This document shows positions 29,697-39,605 of a stretch of DNA of 64,000 nt, one piece after another. Made by a program: the position numbers and the translations under genes. The notes under the pieces were generated by a model. It was given only the letters and a program-made list of their open reading frames with translations. It did not search any database and was not told the DNA's origin. Source of the stretch: Streptomyces roseoviridis. GTDB lineage: Bacteria; Actinomycetota; Actinomycetes; Streptomycetales; Streptomycetaceae. How positions within the stretch are numbered: position 1 is the stretch's first letter; each line of letters starts with the position of its first letter. The DNA is taken from contig NZ_BAAAWU010000001.1 in the NCBI RefSeq assembly GCF_039535235.1, forward strand, positions 6,389,001-6,453,000. The letters run 5' to 3'.

Positions 29697-30530
29697 GTGA
29701 AGTTGTTTGCGAAGTTGTTCGGCAAGAGCGGACGCGAGGACGGCGGCAACGCCAAGCATCGCGCGCCGCGCCACGCGCAGGGTGAGGAACAGGGCGTCGA
29801 ACGCCCGCTCTTCCGTGACGAGGTCGGTGGCCAGGGTGGTGACATTCCGGGCACACAGGGCGCGTCTTCTGTTGACCCTGCCGGTGCCGCGCGCATAGGT
29901 TTCGGAGAACCATCAGCCTCGAGTACGGGTGGAGGGTTCGTCCCCGATCCGTATGCGACCCAGACCTCCGCGGGGCAGCCGCGGCAGGAGGACGCGTCCA
30001 TGCCGGTGTGTACGAGGTGCGGTCACCGCAATACGGCGGACAGCCGCTTCTGCTCCCACTGCGGTGCGCCGCTGCGCGGCGGGGTGGCTCCGGAGCGGGC
30101 TTCCGAGACGACCTCGACGATCTCCATCTCGGGGCTCGAGGCCTACGACTCGGAGGTCACCGGCCAGACCTCGCTCCCGGCGCTGTCGCCCGAGGCGCTC
30201 GCCGCCGTGGAGGCACTGCCGGCCGGTTCGGCGCTGCTGATCGTGCGCCGCGGACCGAACTCGGGCAGCCGCTTCCTGCTGGACGGCGAGCTGACCACGG
30301 CCGGCCGTCACCCGCAGAGCGACATCTTCCTGGACGACGTGACCGTGTCGCGTCGCCACGTGGAGTTCCGGCGCGGACAGGACGGCACCTTCACGGTGTC
30401 GGACGTCGGCAGCCTCAACGGCACGTACGTCAACCGGGAGCCGATCGACTCGGTCGTGCTCTCGAACGGTGACGAGGTGCAGATCGGCAAGTACCGGCTC
30501 GTCTTCTTCGCGAGCCAGCGGAGCGTGTGA
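29697..30530 (+). CDS. garA: FHA-domain metabolic regulator GarA/OdhI-like, with zinc ribbon
   Basis: GarA/OdhI proteins inhibit 2-oxoglutarate dehydrogenase and control glutamate enzymes; phosphorylation of the N-terminal ETTS motif by PknB/PknG-type kinases switches them off. Here ETTSTIS is at residues 137-143 and the FHA domain at about 178-265, with the phosphothreonine-binding SRRH (218-221) and NGT (241-243). Unlike the roughly 160-residue mycobacterial protein, this one (277 residues) has an extra 100-residue N-terminus and a four-cysteine zinc ribbon (Cys105, 108, 119, 122). The GTG at 29697 has AAGGGGA eight bases upstream. The gene order garA-ftsR-bfn is conserved. Confidence 0.9.
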   Translation: MKLFAKLFGKSGREDGGNAKHRAPRHAQGEEQGVERPLFRDEVGGQGGDIPGTQGASSVDPAGAARIGFGEPSASSTGGGFVPDPYATQTSAGQPRQEDASMPVCTRCGHRNTADSRFCSHCGAPLRGGVAPERASETTSTISISGLEAYDSEVTGQTSLPALSPEALAAVEALPAGSALLIVRRGPNSGSRFLLDGELTTAGRHPQSDIFLDDVTVSRRHVEFRRGQDGTFTVSDVGSLNGTYVNREPIDSVVLSNGDEVQIGKYRLVFFASQRSV

Positions 30531-30558
30531 CGCTCCGGAGAACCTTCAGGGAAGGTCC

Positions 30559-31302
30559 ATGCTGCGTACACCGACGGGCGGTGCCGGTCTCGGCGCCGCC
30601 GCCGCGGGCGACCGGCTGTTCAGCATCGGGACGGTGCTGAGCCAGCTGCGCGACGAGTTTCCCGAAGTGACCATCTCCAAGATCCGGTTCCTGGAGGCCG
30701 AGGGGCTCGTCGAGCCCCGGCGGACGGCCTCCGGGTACCGGAAGTTCAGCCCGCAGGACGTGGAGCGGCTCGCCCAGATCCTGCGGATGCAGCGTGACCA
30801 CTATCTGCCGCTCAAGGTGATCCGCGAGCACCTGGACGCCCTCGCCCGGGGCGAGCAGATCAAGCTGCCCTCGCCCAGTCCCCAGCGTGACCTGCTGGAC
30901 GGGGCCCCGGAGGCCGAGGGCGAGCGTCCGACCGCGGCCCGGATCGGCCGGGCCGAGCTGCTCGCCGCCGCCGAGGTGACCGAGGCCGAGCTGGCCGAGT
31001 GGGAGTCGTACGGCCTGATCGCCCAGACGGAGGGCGGCGGCTACGACGCCGAGACCGTCACGGTCGCCAAGCTGGTGGCCGACCTGGGGAGGTTCGGCCT
31101 GGAACCCCGGCATCTGCGGGCCGTCAAGGCCGCCGCGGACCGGGAGGCGGGGCTGGTCGAGCAGATGGTGGCGCCGTTGCGCCGGCACCGCAATCCCCAG
31201 ACCAGGGCCCACGCGGAAGCGACCGCGAAGGAGCTCGCCGGGCTGTCCGTACGGCTCCACGCGGCACTGGTGCAGACCGCTCTGGGACTCCGTCTGCAGT
31301 GA
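30559..31302 (+). CDS. ftsR: MerR-family regulator FtsR
   Basis: This 247-residue MerR-like activator corresponds by sequence and gene order to FtsR (Rv1828 / cg1631), reported to activate ftsZ in Corynebacterium. The winged helix is at residues 20-90: FSIGTVLSQLRDEFPEVTIS, then FLEAEGLVEPRRTASGYR. The C-terminal half (TAARIGRAELL, YGLIAQTEGGGYDAETV) resembles a second DNA-binding-like helix bundle. AGGGAAGG lies three bases before the ATG at 30559. It follows garA by 28 bp and is probably co-transcribed. Confidence 0.87.
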   Translation: MLRTPTGGAGLGAAAAGDRLFSIGTVLSQLRDEFPEVTISKIRFLEAEGLVEPRRTASGYRKFSPQDVERLAQILRMQRDHYLPLKVIREHLDALARGEQIKLPSPSPQRDLLDGAPEAEGERPTAARIGRAELLAAAEVTEAELAEWESYGLIAQTEGGGYDAETVTVAKLVADLGRFGLEPRHLRAVKAAADREAGLVEQMVAPLRRHRNPQTRAHAEATAKELAGLSVRLHAALVQTALGLRLQ

Positions 31303-31343
31303 TACCGGACCGGCCCGACTACCCAAACCGGTCGGGCACGTCC

Positions 31344-31349
31344 TAGGGT
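31344..31349 (+). promoter_or_regulatory. -10 element placing bfn on a leaderless transcript
   Basis: TAGGGT ends seven bases before the GTG at 31356, so transcription should begin at the start codon. No ribosome site is present, which agrees. A -35 is not obvious. Confidence 0.55.
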
Positions 31350-31355
31350 TGCTGT

Positions 31356-31829
31356 GTGAACGAGCTCGACGTTGTGGGTGTCCGGGTGGAAATGCCTTCC
31401 AACCAGCCGATCGTGCTCCTGCGTGAAGTGGGAGGCGACCGCTACCTTCCCATCTGGATCGGACCGGGAGAGGCGACGGCGATCGCCTTCGCGCAGCAGG
31501 GCATGGCCCCGGCCAGGCCGCTGACGCACGACCTCTTCAAGGACGTCCTGGAGGCCGTGGGGCAGGAGCTCACCGAAGTCCGCATCACGGACCTGCGGGA
31601 CGGCGTCTTCTACGCCGAGCTGGTGTTCGCCAGCGGTGTCGAGGTGAGCGCCCGGCCGTCCGACGCGATAGCGCTGGCGCTGCGCACGGGCACGCCGATC
31701 TACGGCAGCGACGGGGTGCTCGACGACGCGGGGATCGCGATTCCGGACGAGCAGGAGGACGAGGTGGAGAAGTTCCGCGAGTTCCTCGACCAGATCTCGC
31801 CGGAGGACTTCGGGACCGGCAACCAGTAG
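31356..31829 (+). CDS. Bifunctional nuclease family protein (DUF151)
   Basis: This 157-residue protein belongs to the bifunctional nuclease family (UVR/BFN domain; Rv1829 homolog). Landmarks are LREVGGDRYLPIWIGPGEATAIAFA and ARPSDAIALALRTGTPI. Family members have DNase/RNase activity in plants, but bacterial function is poorly defined. The acidic tail (PDEQEDEVEKFREFLDQISPEDF) may mediate contacts. The GTG start lacks a ribosome site and fits leaderless expression. Confidence 0.87.
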   Translation: MNELDVVGVRVEMPSNQPIVLLREVGGDRYLPIWIGPGEATAIAFAQQGMAPARPLTHDLFKDVLEAVGQELTEVRITDLRDGVFYAELVFASGVEVSARPSDAIALALRTGTPIYGSDGVLDDAGIAIPDEQEDEVEKFREFLDQISPEDFGTGNQ

Positions 31830-31834
31830 TGGGA

Positions 31835-31851
31835 CCGGCCCGTCGGGCCGG
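31835..31851 (+). terminator. Hairpin after bfn
   Basis: CCGGCCC-GTC-GGGCCGG forms a 7-bp stem six bases after the bfn stop, followed by another GC-rich stretch. Confidence 0.5.
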
Positions 31852-31977
31852 CCGCGGGTCACCCGTCAGGGGGAGCCGCCGGCACCCGTCAGGACGTCTC
31901 CGGCAGAGCGCCCCGGGAGCATTCGAGTAGCCTTTCCCCGGAGTGGGGCACGAGAAACCACTCTCAGGGTGATTATC

Positions 31978-32033
31978 ACTCGGCGTGCCGAGTGTGGCGA
32001 TCGTTGACGCACCCCGAGTGACTGCCTACCTTC
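31978..32033 (+). promoter_or_regulatory. Promoter with flanking palindrome upstream of the second MerR gene
   Basis: TTGACG (32005-32010) and TACCTT (32028-32033) are spaced 17 bp, a vegetative sigma pattern. Just upstream lies a perfect 8-2-8 palindrome, CACTCGGC-GT-GCCGAGTG (31978-31995); half of it (CCGAGTG) recurs inside the -35/-10 spacer at 32014-32020. This looks like a regulated, perhaps autoregulated, promoter. Confidence 0.6.
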
Positions 32034-32066
32034 GTGTGGGCAGGTCAAGGACGGAGGGTCGGCGTG

Positions 32067-32690
32067 ATGAGCAGCGGCGACGGTACGGCAGGGGGCTTCC
32101 TGATGCGTGCCCCCGGGGAGAAGGGCCCGTATCCGCTTCACGGCAGTGTGGGCGACTTCGCCGCGGACGAGGGCGCGGCCGCGGACCCGGACTCCGACGT
32201 CATCGGTTACCGCGGCCCGACGGCCTGTGCGGCGGCCGGCATCACCTACCGCCAGCTGGACTACTGGGCACGCACCGGGCTCGTCGAGCCGAGCGTGCGG
32301 CCCGCGTACGGCTCCGGGACGCAGCGGCTCTACAGCTTCCGGGACGTGGTCGTCCTCAAGATCGTCAAGCGGTTCCTCGACACCGGGGTGGCGCTGCAGA
32401 ACATCCGGGCGGCGGTGCAGCACCTGCGGGCCCGGGGCTTTCGCGATCTGGAGCGCATGACGCTGATGAGCGACGGGGCGACCGTCTACGAGTGCTCCTC
32501 GCCGGACGAGGTCGTCGACCTGCTCCAGGGCGGCCAGGGCGTCTTCGGCATCGCCGTCGGCGTGGTGTGGCGGGACGTCGAGTCGGCGCTCTCGCAGCTG
32601 CACGGCGAGCGCGTGGACACCGGCGAGACGCTGATCGGGCACAATCCGGCCGACGAGCTGGCGCGCCGGCGCCGGGACCGGGCCGTCTGA
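32067..32690 (+). CDS. MerR-family transcriptional regulator (Rv1830-like)
   Basis: This 207-residue MerR-like protein has its winged helix at about residues 45-115: GPTACAAAGITYRQLDYWAR, then GTQRLYSFRDVVVLKIVKRF. The C-terminal region (TVYECSSPDEVVDLLQGGQG) resembles a small effector or dimerisation domain. It corresponds by order to the second MerR gene of the actinobacterial garA region. GGAGG lies nine bases before ATG 32067, or six before the overlapping GTG 32064. Target genes are not visible; the palindrome at its own promoter is a candidate site. Confidence 0.85.
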   Translation: MSSGDGTAGGFLMRAPGEKGPYPLHGSVGDFAADEGAAADPDSDVIGYRGPTACAAAGITYRQLDYWARTGLVEPSVRPAYGSGTQRLYSFRDVVVLKIVKRFLDTGVALQNIRAAVQHLRARGFRDLERMTLMSDGATVYECSSPDEVVDLLQGGQGVFGIAVGVVWRDVESALSQLHGERVDTGETLIGHNPADELARRRRDRAV

Positions 32691-32773
32691 CCTTCGGGTC
32701 TCCCTCTTTCGAACCCAGCGGCTCGCACGGGTGTGCGGGCCGATTGTCAGTGGCGTAGGGCAGCATCGGAACC

Positions 32774-34198
32774 GTGAGAGCCGCGCCCACGATCCTGCAT
32801 CTCGACATGGATGCCTTCTTCGCCGCAGCCGAGCAGGCGTCGAAGCCGAGCCTGCGCGGAAAGCCCGTGGTCGTGGGCGGGCTCGGGCCGCGCGGTGTGG
32901 TCGCCACGGCCTCGTACGAGGCACGGCGCTTCGGGGTGCACTCGGCGATGCCGATGGCCCAGGCCCGCAGGCTCGCGCCGAACGCGGCGTATCTGGTGCC
33001 CCGCTTCGCGTTCTACCGGGCGATCAGCGGGCAGGTCATGGAGCTGCTCGGGCGGCTGTCGCCGCTGGTCGAGCCGCTCAGCCTCGACGAGGCCTTCGTC
33101 GACCTGGAGGCCGGCGGCGTGGCCGACGACCGGGAGAGCGCGCGCGTGGCGGGCGAGCGGCTGCGCCGGGACATCCTGGCCACGACCGGCCTGACCGGGT
33201 CGGTGGGGCTCGCCGGGTCCAAGATGCTCGCGAAGATCGCCTCGGAGGAGGCCAAGCCGGACGGGCTGGTGCTGATCGAGCCCGGGACGGAGCGGGAGCT
33301 GCTCGGGCCGCGTTCGGTGCGGATCATCCCCGGGGTGGGGCCGGCCACGGGCGAGCACCTGCGGCGGGCCGGGATCACGACGGTCGCCGAGGTGGTGGAG
33401 GCGGGCGAGGACGAGCTCGTACGGCTCCTGGGGCGGGCGCACGGCGGCTCCCTGTACCGGATGGCCCTCGGGCACGACGACCGGCCCGTGGTGGCCGAGC
33501 GGGACGCCAAGTCGGTCTCCGTGGAGGACACCTTCGACGTGGACCTGCACGACCGGCTGCGGATCCGCCTGGAGGTGGAGCGGCTGGCGGAGCGGTGCGT
33601 GGCGCGGCTGCGGGGTTCGGGGCACTCGGGGCGGACGATCGTCCTGAAGGTGCGGCGGTACGACTTCTCGACGCTGACCAGGTCCGAGACGCTGCGGGGG
33701 CCGACGGACGACCCGGTGGTGGTGAAGGAGGCGGCGGCGCGGCTGCTCGACCTGGTGGACACGACGGGTGGGGTGCGCTTGCTGGGGGTGGGGGTGAGCG
33801 GACTGGCCGACTACACGCAGGAGGACCTGTTCGCGCAGGCCGAGGCGGAAGCGGCGGCCGGGGCGGGGGCCGCGGCCGGCACCGGCCCCGTGGTCGCGGT
33901 GGCGGGGGCGCGGGAGGACGGACCGGAGGAAGCGGCCCCCTCCGACCCGGTGCCGGCCGCGCCCGCGACGGCCACGGAGACCGCCGAGCGGCGCTGGGCG
34001 CCGGGGCACGACGTGCGGCACGCCGTGTACGGGCACGGCTGGGTGCAGGGCAGCGGGGTGGGGCGGGTCACCGTCCGCTTCGAGGAACCGGGCTCGCCGC
34101 CCGGCCGCGTACGCACCTTCCCGGTCGACGAGCCGGACCTGGAGCCCTGCGATCCGCTGCCGCTCGTCCCCGGCGGCGCGACGGGCGCGGCGGCCTGA
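32774..34198 (+). CDS. dinB: DNA polymerase IV (Y-family) with C-terminal extension
   Basis: This is a 474-residue translesion polymerase. Catalytic acidic residues are in HLDMDAFFA (near residue 11) and PLSLDEAFVDLE (near 105). The thumb, little-finger and RKVRRY-like segments follow to about 360. After a 60-residue Ala/Gly/Glu linker comes GHDVRHAVYGHGWVQG and VGRVTVRFEEPG, a small beta domain resembling the Tudor-like tail of UvrD/PcrA helicases. A beta-clamp motif was not clearly found. The GTG start at 32774 has no strong ribosome site, and I see no LexA box upstream, so SOS control is not supported. Confidence 0.9.
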   Translation: MRAAPTILHLDMDAFFAAAEQASKPSLRGKPVVVGGLGPRGVVATASYEARRFGVHSAMPMAQARRLAPNAAYLVPRFAFYRAISGQVMELLGRLSPLVEPLSLDEAFVDLEAGGVADDRESARVAGERLRRDILATTGLTGSVGLAGSKMLAKIASEEAKPDGLVLIEPGTERELLGPRSVRIIPGVGPATGEHLRRAGITTVAEVVEAGEDELVRLLGRAHGGSLYRMALGHDDRPVVAERDAKSVSVEDTFDVDLHDRLRIRLEVERLAERCVARLRGSGHSGRTIVLKVRRYDFSTLTRSETLRGPTDDPVVVKEAAARLLDLVDTTGGVRLLGVGVSGLADYTQEDLFAQAEAEAAAGAGAAAGTGPVVAVAGAREDGPEEAAPSDPVPAAPATATETAERRWAPGHDVRHAVYGHGWVQGSGVGRVTVRFEEPGSPPGRVRTFPVDEPDLEPCDPLPLVPGGATGAAA

Positions 34199-34203
34199 CC
34201 CGG

Positions 34204-34222
34204 CGGCCCGGTCCGCGGGCCG
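34204..34222. terminator. Hairpin between dinB and the PRC-barrel gene
   Basis: CGGCCCG-GTCCG-CGGGCCG makes a 7-bp stem between two convergent stops. Confidence 0.5.
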
Positions 34223-34245
34223 GCACCCTGGCGCTCAGGTGGCCT

Positions 34246-34620
34246 TCAGACCTCCTCCTGGCCCGCCAGACGGCCGAAGTCGCGGTCCGGGGCGTCCGGG
34301 GGCGCGGGCGGCAGCGTGAGGTTGTAGTGGCGGTAGAGCTGGAGTTCCTGTTCCGGGGAGAGGTGGCGGCCGACGCCGAAGTCGGGGGCGTCCTTGATCA
34401 GGGCCCGCTCGTAGGGGATGTGGAGGGCGTCACCCACCAGTTCGCTCGGCTCCAGGGGGACGAAGGCGTCCCGGCTGAACAGGCCGGTGCGGACGGCGGC
34501 CCATTCGGGGACTCCCGTGGCGTCGTCGAGGTACACCTCGTCCACGGTGCCGATCTTGTGTCCGTCCCGGTCGAACGCCTTGCGGCCGATCAGGCTGCGC
34601 GGATCGATATCGGTCTGCAC
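34246..34620 (-). CDS. PRC-barrel domain protein
   Basis: This 124-residue cytoplasmic protein has one PRC-barrel (DPRSLIGRKAFDRDGHKIG, then EVYLDDATGVPEWAAV), a fold used for RNA or membrane-protein contacts and stress proteins. The C-terminus ends with HLSPEQELQLYRHY. I chose the GTG at 34620 because GGAGGG precedes it by three bases and the conserved region begins right there; the frame extends to 34686 without a ribosome site. It is divergent from the glycine riboswitch/gcvP unit. Function unknown. Confidence 0.8.
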   Translation of the reverse strand: MQTDIDPRSLIGRKAFDRDGHKIGTVDEVYLDDATGVPEWAAVRTGLFSRDAFVPLEPSELVGDALHIPYERALIKDAPDFGVGRHLSPEQELQLYRHYNLTLPPAPPDAPDRDFGRLAGQEEV

Positions 34621-34740
34621 GGTCCCTCCAACAGGTCGCAACTGCTCTACACCCCTACGAAAGTGCACATCTGGGATGTCGGCCACTTGAGCGAAGGGAG
34701 GAGGAACGGCGCTGGTAGGCTGGCTGTGGCTGTCGACCCC

Positions 34741-34940
34741 GCGCGGGAGAGTCCTCCGGAGAAAGCTTCCGGAGGCGCCGAAGGAGCAAATCCTCCCCGG
34801 AATCTCTCAGGCCCCTGTACCGCGCGGACGAGGTCACTCTGGAAAGCAGGGCGGGCGTCGACGGCATCCGCTCTCACCGACGGTGAAAGCCGGTCCTCCG
34901 CGAGGCGGGCCGGTGAAGCTCTCAGGTTTGGATGACAGAG
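34741..34940 (+). promoter_or_regulatory. Tandem glycine riboswitch upstream of gcvP
   Basis: Two aptamers are visible. Aptamer 1 (34741-34825) is closed by GCGCGG/CCGCGC and carries GCGCCGAAGGAGCAA (34775) and AATCTCTCAGGC (34801). Aptamer 2 (34837-34940) is closed by CTCTG/CAGAG and carries CACCGACGGTGAAAGCCG and GCTCTCAGG. The double-aptamer form senses glycine and, in front of glycine-cleavage genes, turns expression on. The expression platform lies between 34940 and the ribosome site at about 34995. Confidence 0.9.
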
Positions 34941-35009
34941 GGGGAGGCCGTCCGGGCACCCGCGCCGTGGTGCCCCTCGCAGGTCGTGACGACCAGGAGG
35001 CCCCCGCAC

Positions 35010-37895
<2,886 letters not shown>

Positions 37896-37902
37896 CACAC
37901 GG

Positions 37903-37980
37903 GGTGCGCCGTCTGACGGCGCACCGGCACCGCGCACGGACCGAGGGCCGGTCCGGAGTCTTCTCCGGGCCGGCCCTCGG
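37903..37980. terminator. Double hairpin after gcvP
   Basis: GGTGCGCCGT-CTG-ACGGCGCACC (37903-37925) is followed by CCGAGGGCCGG (37941-37951) pairing with CCGGCCCTCGG (37970-37980). It lies between convergent stops at 37895 and 38000. Confidence 0.75.
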
Positions 37981-37999
37981 CCTTCGTGCGACGGCTCCG

Positions 38000-38206
38000 T
38001 CAGGCCGCCGTCGTCACCCGGGCCGCCGTCAGCGGGCGGTGCGGGGCGATGATCCGCCCGTCCGGCAGCAGCTCACCGGTGTCCTCGAAGATCAGGACCC
38101 CGTTGCACAGCAGGCTCCATCCCTGTTCCGGGTGGTGCGCCACGAGCCGGGCGGCCTCCCGGTCGGCGGAGTCGGCGGTGGGACAGGCAGGCTGGTGCTG
38201 GCACAT
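38000..38206 (-). CDS. DUF5999 small protein
   Basis: This 68-residue soluble protein is typical of Streptomyces: it begins MCQHQPACPTADSADREAA and ends GRIIAPHRPLTAARV. Three cysteines (residues 2, 8, 34) and several His could bind metal; this is inference. The start at 38206 gives the conserved N-terminus. Upstream frame residues are low-complexity. The ribosome site is weak (GAAAGAA). Confidence 0.8.
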   Translation of the reverse strand: MCQHQPACPTADSADREAARLVAHHPEQGWSLLCNGVLIFEDTGELLPDGRIIAPHRPLTAARVTTAA

Positions 38207-38371
38207 GGGTGGGTTCTTTCGCTGCGTCGAAGTGGATGTCCTGCGGCTCTTCGTTGGCATGGCCGCCCCCGTAGGTCGGTTCGGTTCCGGTCCCAGTCTT
38301 GCCCCAAGGACGGCGTTCCGCAGGGATTTCGCGGCAGCTCGTCCTCTCCGGGGAAGACGCATCACCCGCAG

Positions 38372-38413
38372 GGGCGGTTCAGGTCAACCGCCCCCCCTCT
38401 TCGGGGGGTTCGG
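38372..38413. terminator. Hairpins in the 38.2-38.5 kb gap
   Basis: The 300-bp gap between two minus-strand genes holds GGGGCGGTT-CAGGTC-AACCGCCCC (38372-38395) and next to it a C-run/TTCG/G-run stem-loop to about 38413. They lie downstream of the minus-strand gene ending at 38507 and probably terminate it. Nothing else recognisable is in the gap. Confidence 0.65.
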
Positions 38414-38506
38414 GATGGTCCCAGTGGGCTAGTCCGAACGGGAGCGTCCTCGGACAGCAGTGCGCCCCGGGACCGGGGGTCCCGGGGCGCGGGTGCGTGC
38501 GGTGGA

Positions 38507-39118
38507 TCAGGCGGGCGCCGCTGACCCGAGGAGGGGCGGCGGCGCGAGACGCATTCCGATGACGGGCAGGAGGTCGGCGACCCGGTAGGGGCGGTTGGCG
38601 GCGATGCCGGGCGGCGCGGGGGCGAGGGGCACCAGGAGGTCCTCCGGATCCGGTGCGGTGCTCGCCCCGTCCGCCTCGGTGTCGGCGTGCAGCCACAGCG
38701 TCAGCATGTACAGCTGCGGCACGGACAGCAGCCGCGGCTGGTACGGCGTGACGAGAGCCTCGGCCTGGATCAGGGCCCGCTCGGTGGCCGTGACGTAGGG
38801 CCCCTCGAAGAAGTGGGAGAAGGACCAGCCGTCGGGGGTGAGCATGGTGTCGGCGGCGGCGATCGCCCGGTCCCCGTTCCTGATGAGGAAGCGCCAGCCG
38901 GCCAGCCTGGTCCTGGGCGGCTGCTGCGCTGTCCCACCGGCGGCTCCGGTGACGCCGGGGGCTCCCAGGAGGTGGACGGGCAGGGGCAGTTCGGGGCTCA
39001 GCGGTCCCTGTGCGGCCCGCAGGGCCGGCGTTCGGGGCTCGCGGACCGCCGTGGGCGATCCGAGGGCCGCGAGGACACTGCGGAGGGCCGACGCGGGGGC
39101 CGGGGAGGGTCGGAGCAT
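38507..39118 (-). CDS. Hypothetical protein, actinomycete-specific
   Basis: I do not recognise this 203-residue protein. The N-terminal 80 residues are Ala/Pro-rich. The central part looks structured (RLAGWRFLIRNGDRAIAAAD, FFEGPYVTATERALIQAE, LYMLTLWLHAD), and the C-terminus is Pro-rich (ANRPYRVADLLPVIGMRLAPP). No signal peptide or membrane segment is evident. I chose the ATG at 39118 because GAGAGG is about nine bases upstream; the open frame runs to 39268. Confidence 0.65.
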   Translation of the reverse strand: MLRPSPAPASALRSVLAALGSPTAVREPRTPALRAAQGPLSPELPLPVHLLGAPGVTGAAGGTAQQPPRTRLAGWRFLIRNGDRAIAAADTMLTPDGWSFSHFFEGPYVTATERALIQAEALVTPYQPRLLSVPQLYMLTLWLHADTEADGASTAPDPEDLLVPLAPAPPGIAANRPYRVADLLPVIGMRLAPPPLLGSAAPA

Positions 39119-39605
39119 GGTGGGTCGCCTCTCACTCAGGAGACACGGTGAAGCGTGGGCAGGTACGACGGCGCTGTCAGCGACGGGGTCAGAGAGGGGG
39201 GCCACGGGTCCCATGGCCGGGCGCCAACACTCTGCCTCGTGCGCGGAGTTTATACGACACGTGTTCACACAGTGTTTCCGCTAGAGCGCGCCGATATTCC
39301 TGACAAGGCGTCATTCGGTCGTATTCCCCGGGTGATTCGGTGGAATGCCGGCCTCCGGCGGAACGTCTGCCTGCGCCTTCCCCGCCGGGCCGGTCGGCCG
39401 AAACCCGACCTCCACTCACAGGACAATATGACTTTGGTATATGTCCATTGCCCCTTGCCCGGGGGTACTGCCGGTGGAGAACCCACACCAGAGTAACGCC
39501 CAACACATACGTCCCGCAGGGCGTTATGGATCAGCGCGCCGGGGCATCATCGTCCGTGACGCTCGCGGCCGTCGTGGCGGCTGCCCACTCGGGAGGGACG
39601 CTTCG
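39119..39605. other. 487-bp divergent intergenic region
   Basis: This gap separates divergent genes and is less GC-rich than its surroundings. It holds ACACGTGT (39257-39264) followed by repeated ACAC/TGTG steps, and an AT-rich segment GACTTTGGTATATGTCC near 39430 that may include a promoter for the right-hand gene. I see no gene here; an open frame from 39441 lacks coding bias before 39606. Confidence 0.5.

Noticed and set aside
29503..29700. A 65-codon frame between the DUF881 and garA genes
   Set aside because: No ribosome site or coding bias; better explained as a structured leader.
32700..32773. A LexA box upstream of dinB
   Set aside because: No GAAC(n4-8)GTTC-type palindrome is present before the start codon.
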